From an uncultured Clostridia bacterium (GTDB lineage: Bacteria; Bacillota; Clostridia; Oscillospirales; Ruminococcaceae), in NCBI GenBank assembly GCA_947625195.1, contig CANQNK010000005.1, forward strand, positions 38,761 through 102,760: a stretch of DNA of 64,000 bases. Reading direction: 5' to 3'. Of the stretch, positions 61,470 to 64,000 are shown piece by piece. Both the position numbers and the translations under genes were made by a program. Below the pieces are notes generated by a model that had not been told where the DNA came from, ran no database searches, and worked only from the letters and a program-made list of their open reading frames with translations. Each line of letters starts with the position of its first letter. Position 1 is the first letter of the stretch.

Positions 61470-62672
61470 ATGAAAAAATGTATGATAATCGGCTGCGGCG
61501 GTGTAGCCTCGGTAGCAATACACAAGTGCTGCCAAAACAGCAGCGTTTTCGAGGGAATAATGATTGCAAGCCGCACAAAGTCAAAGTGCGACGCTTTAAA
61601 GAAAAAGCTTGAATCAAAAACCGACACTGTCATAGAGACTGCACAGGTCGATGCGGATAATGTTGACGAGCTTGTGGAGCTTATAAATTCGTACAAGCCT
61701 CACGTGGTTTTAAATCTGGCTTTACCGTATCAGGACCTTACTGTTATGGAGGCTTGTCTTGCTACAAAAACTCACTACATGGACACCGCAAATTACGAGC
61801 CGCCCGATACTGCAAAGTTTGAGTACAAATGGCAGTGGGCTTACAAAGACAAATTTGAGCGTGCGGGGATCACAGCGCTATTGGGCTGCGGCTTTGACCC
61901 CGGAGTTACCGGGGTGTTTTCGGCGTATGCTCAGAAGCACCACTTTGACGAGATCAATTATATAGACATTCTCGACTGCAACGGAGGCGACCACGGGTAT
62001 CCGTTTGCCACAAACTTTAACCCTGAGATTAACATCCGAGAGGTTTCCGCAAAGGGAAGCTATATCGAAAACGGAAAATGGGTGGATACAGAGCCTATGC
62101 AAATAAAGCGCACCTATGATTTCAAGGGTGTGGGTGTAAAGGATATGTATCTTCTCCACCACGAGGAGCTCGAATCGCTTGCAATCAATATAAAGGGAAT
62201 AAAACGCATAAGGTTTTTTATGACGTTCGGTCAAAGCTATCTTACTCACCTGAAATGCCTTGAAAACGTGGGTATGACCTCAATAAAGCCGATTATGTAT
62301 GAGGGAAAAGAAATCGTTCCTCTGCAATTTCTCAAGGCCGTGTTGCCGGATCCTGCAACACTCGGTCCAAGAACCGTCGGGAAAACGAATATCGGCTGCA
62401 TATTCAGAGGCAAAAAGGACGGTAAAGACAAAAACTATTACCTTTATAATATATGCGATCACCAGGAGTGCTACAAAGAAGTCGGCTCTCAGGCAGTTTC
62501 ATACACCACAGGCGTTCCCGCAATGATCGGTGCTATGATGATACTCACTGGCATGTGGAACAAGGCGGGAGTTTATAACGTAGAGGAGTTTGACCCCGAC
62601 CCGTTTATGGATGAGCTGAACAAGTGGGGACTTCCCTGGCAGGAGGACTTTAACCCTGTTCTTGTAGACTGA
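61470..62672 (+). CDS. Carboxyspermidine-type dehydrogenase (LYS9/saccharopine dehydrogenase family)
   Basis: Joins a diamine (or agmatine) to aspartate semialdehyde by reductive amination with NADPH. The 400-residue protein begins KKCMIIGCGGVASVAIHKC, a Rossmann motif. It has AGITALLGCGFDPGVTGVFSAYA and GDHGYPFATNFNPEINIREVSAKG, the catalytic-domain marks of the CASDH/saccharopine reductase-like group. I start at 61470 with AAGGAGAG upstream; a longer frame overlaps speB. The gene product should act with the decarboxylase encoded next. Putrescine (to carboxyspermidine) or agmatine (to carboxyaminopropylagmatine) are the candidate acceptors. Confidence 0.9.
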   Translation: MKKCMIIGCGGVASVAIHKCCQNSSVFEGIMIASRTKSKCDALKKKLESKTDTVIETAQVDADNVDELVELINSYKPHVVLNLALPYQDLTVMEACLATKTHYMDTANYEPPDTAKFEYKWQWAYKDKFERAGITALLGCGFDPGVTGVFSAYAQKHHFDEINYIDILDCNGGDHGYPFATNFNPEINIREVSAKGSYIENGKWVDTEPMQIKRTYDFKGVGVKDMYLLHHEELESLAINIKGIKRIRFFMTFGQSYLTHLKCLENVGMTSIKPIMYEGKEIVPLQFLKAVLPDPATLGPRTVGKTNIGCIFRGKKDGKDKNYYLYNICDHQECYKEVGSQAVSYTTGVPAMIGAMMILTGMWNKAGVYNVEEFDPDPFMDELNKWGLPWQEDFNPVLVD

Positions 62673-62728
62673 CGACATACTTTGCGTCAGGACTTGATAA
62701 ACACTGCCCCGGACAGAAAGGCTTTGAT

Positions 62729-63868
62729 ATGATAGAACTTTTTAGAAACAACCCCTTAATAAAAACACCGTGCTATGTGATCGACGAGGCCAGTCTTATA
62801 AAAAACCTTGAAATACTAAGCGGTGTTGAAAAGCGCACAGGCTGCAAAATCCTTCTGGCGCAAAAGGCGTTTTCCTGCTATCACCTGTATCCGCTTATCG
62901 GGCAGTACATCAGCGGAACGGCTTGCAGCGGACTTTATGAGGCAAAGCTCGGTCACGAGTTTATGGGCAAAGAGAATCACGTTTTCTCAGCCGCGTACCG
63001 TGAAGATGAGATCAATGAAATATTAAGCCTTTGCGGCCATGTAATTTTTAATTCCTTTTCACAGCTTGAAAAGTACCGGCAAAAGGTTCTATGCGCCGGA
63101 AAGAAGATCGGTCTCCGGATAAACCCGGAGCATTCAACTCAAATTGGGCACGAGATTTACGATCCCTGCTCACCAACATCACGGCTTGGAATAACGGCTA
63201 AAAATTTTCAGTTTGAAAATCTGCATGGCGTAAGCGGCATTCATTTTCACACCCTGTGCGAGCAAAATTCCGATGATCTTAAGACTACTCTGGACGCCGT
63301 TGAAGAGCAGTTTTCAGAAGTGCTTAAATGTGTGGATTGGATAAATTTCGGCGGCGGGCATCACATAACCCGCGCGGATTACGATATTTCCACTCTTGAG
63401 CGGTGTATAACGCGTATGCAGGAAAAGTATCAACTTGAGGTCTATTTGGAACCGGGTGAAGCCATTGCGCTGAACGCGGGCTATCTGGTAACGAGAGTTC
63501 TTGACATAACAGAAAACGATATGCCAATTGCTATTTTAGACACATCTGCCGCATGTCATATGCCGGATGTGCTTGAAATGCCATACCGTCCGCCGCTGCA
63601 CGGTTCGGGGAAGCCCGGAGAGAAAGAGTTTATCTACCGTTTGGGCTCTCAGACCTGTCTTGCCGGAGACGTTATCGGAGAGTACTCATTTGACAAACCA
63701 TTAAGGCCAAACGACATACTGATTTTTGAGGATATGGCAATATACACAATGGTGAAAAACAATACCTTTAACGGTATGCCTCTTCCGTCAATTTTTCTGC
63801 TTGAGCGTGACGGAAATCTTAAAGCTCTCAAAAATTTCAGCTACGACGATTTTAAAAGGCGTTTATGA
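62729..63868 (+). CDS. nspC: Carboxynorspermidine/carboxyspermidine decarboxylase
   Basis: A fold-type III PLP decarboxylase of 379 residues, of the alanine racemase-like barrel type. The PLP Lys is in ILLAQKAFSCYHLYPLI. The phosphate-binding region is INFGGGHHITRADYD, and the C-terminal domain has LYLEPGEAIALNAGYLV-type and SQTCLAGDVIGEYSF motifs with the active-site Cys. It removes CO2 from the carboxy-triamine to give spermidine (or aminopropylagmatine). It ends the polyamine operon and is followed by two terminators. Confidence 0.92.
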   Translation: MIELFRNNPLIKTPCYVIDEASLIKNLEILSGVEKRTGCKILLAQKAFSCYHLYPLIGQYISGTACSGLYEAKLGHEFMGKENHVFSAAYREDEINEILSLCGHVIFNSFSQLEKYRQKVLCAGKKIGLRINPEHSTQIGHEIYDPCSPTSRLGITAKNFQFENLHGVSGIHFHTLCEQNSDDLKTTLDAVEEQFSEVLKCVDWINFGGGHHITRADYDISTLERCITRMQEKYQLEVYLEPGEAIALNAGYLVTRVLDITENDMPIAILDTSAACHMPDVLEMPYRPPLHGSGKPGEKEFIYRLGSQTCLAGDVIGEYSFDKPLRPNDILIFEDMAIYTMVKNNTFNGMPLPSIFLLERDGNLKALKNFSYDDFKRRL

Positions 63869-63890
63869 ATAATCCGTATAACAGGTTTAT

Positions 63891-63921
63891 CAGCTTATTG
63901 ACGAACCTGTTTTTATTTTTT
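63891..63921 (+). terminator. Terminator of the polyamine operon
   Basis: ACAGGTT / AACCTGT with a 6-base core loop region and a TTTTTATTTTTTT tail, 22 bases after the nspC stop. Confidence 0.8.
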
Positions 63922-63927
63922 TCCCCA

Positions 63928-63966
63928 AAAAAGCGGCACACTTCAAAAAGAAGTTAGCCGCTTTTT
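63928..63966. terminator. Second, bidirectional terminator at the window end
   Basis: AAAAAGCGGC pairs with GCCGCTTTTT and encloses ACTTC-AAAAA-GAAGT. Runs of A and T on both sides allow action in both directions, suggesting a convergent gene beyond the window. Confidence 0.75.
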
Positions 63967-64000
63967 CGGATGTGTAACATTATCTGGAAGATAGCTTGAT

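Overview
The window looks like the chromosome of a low-to-moderate-GC, endospore-forming Firmicute of the Ruminococcaceae/Oscillospiraceae type (Ruminococcus or [Eubacterium] siraeum relatives). The evidence is spoIIID, spoVT/abrB-type and spo0A genes within 5 kb, a secreted GH5 cellulase carrying a type I dockerin (a cellulosome-type part), and clostridial families such as DUF4364, DUF3842, DUF5711, an AI-2E-type permease and an ECF transporter. This assignment is inference from gene content; no 16S gene is present. No rRNA, tRNA or CRISPR array was seen.

Layout. 1-2.1 kb is a scrambled accessory patch: fused remnants of two genes, an intact GNAT acetyltransferase, a nitrilase-family amidohydrolase and a frameshifted, truncated second GNAT gene. 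2.1-10.8 kb holds secA, divergent from a small Lys/Ala-rich protein with back-to-back consensus promoters, then a TetR-MMPL-heptad-repeat export locus. 10.9-30.2 kb is almost all on the minus strand: nth, an ABC ATPase/permease pair split by ychF and an untracked 52-aa membrane protein, trpS behind a structured leader, an aminotransferase, an L,D-transpeptidase, a flavoprotein, a DUF4364 gene, the shikimate run aroF-(SH3 lipoprotein)-aroB-aroA-nudix-aroC, and a UvrD/PcrA helicase. 30.4-31.7 kb is a plus-strand AI-2E-family permease. 31.7-44.0 kb is minus-strand: a ClpE-like unfoldase, cvpA, DUF5711, truA, ecfT, ruvB, ecfA2, ecfA1, an rRNA-type methyltransferase, glmM, ruvA and ruvC. Here ruvB is nested inside the ECF module, about 4 kb away from ruvCA. 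44.1-47 kb carries a NusG-II/Gx-transporter pair and the dockerin cellulase. The terminator of the cellulase gene has been split by a 60-bp IS3-like miniature element. 47-52 kb holds the regulatory and sporulation genes, an LCP protein and a ZIP transporter.

From 52.4 kb to the end all genes are on the plus strand. A DUF3842 gene is followed by a nickel-pincer cofactor locus: a leader RNA with an intrinsic terminator, two unknown small membrane proteins, then larB, larC and larE, with no larA in the window. After a 55-aa orphan gene comes a six-gene polyamine operon (speD, a speA-like decarboxylase, speE, speB, a carboxyspermidine-type dehydrogenase and its decarboxylase). It is preceded by a 300-nt structured leader ending in a strong terminator directly at the speD ribosome-binding site. 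The operon encodes two different chemistries for adding an aminopropyl group.

The most interesting candidates are the leader/attenuator plus unknown membrane pair ahead of larBCE, the attenuated dual-route polyamine operon, the structured RNA ahead of trpS, and the terminator split by a miniature element. Function calls rest on motif recognition by eye. RNA folds were paired by hand, not computed.
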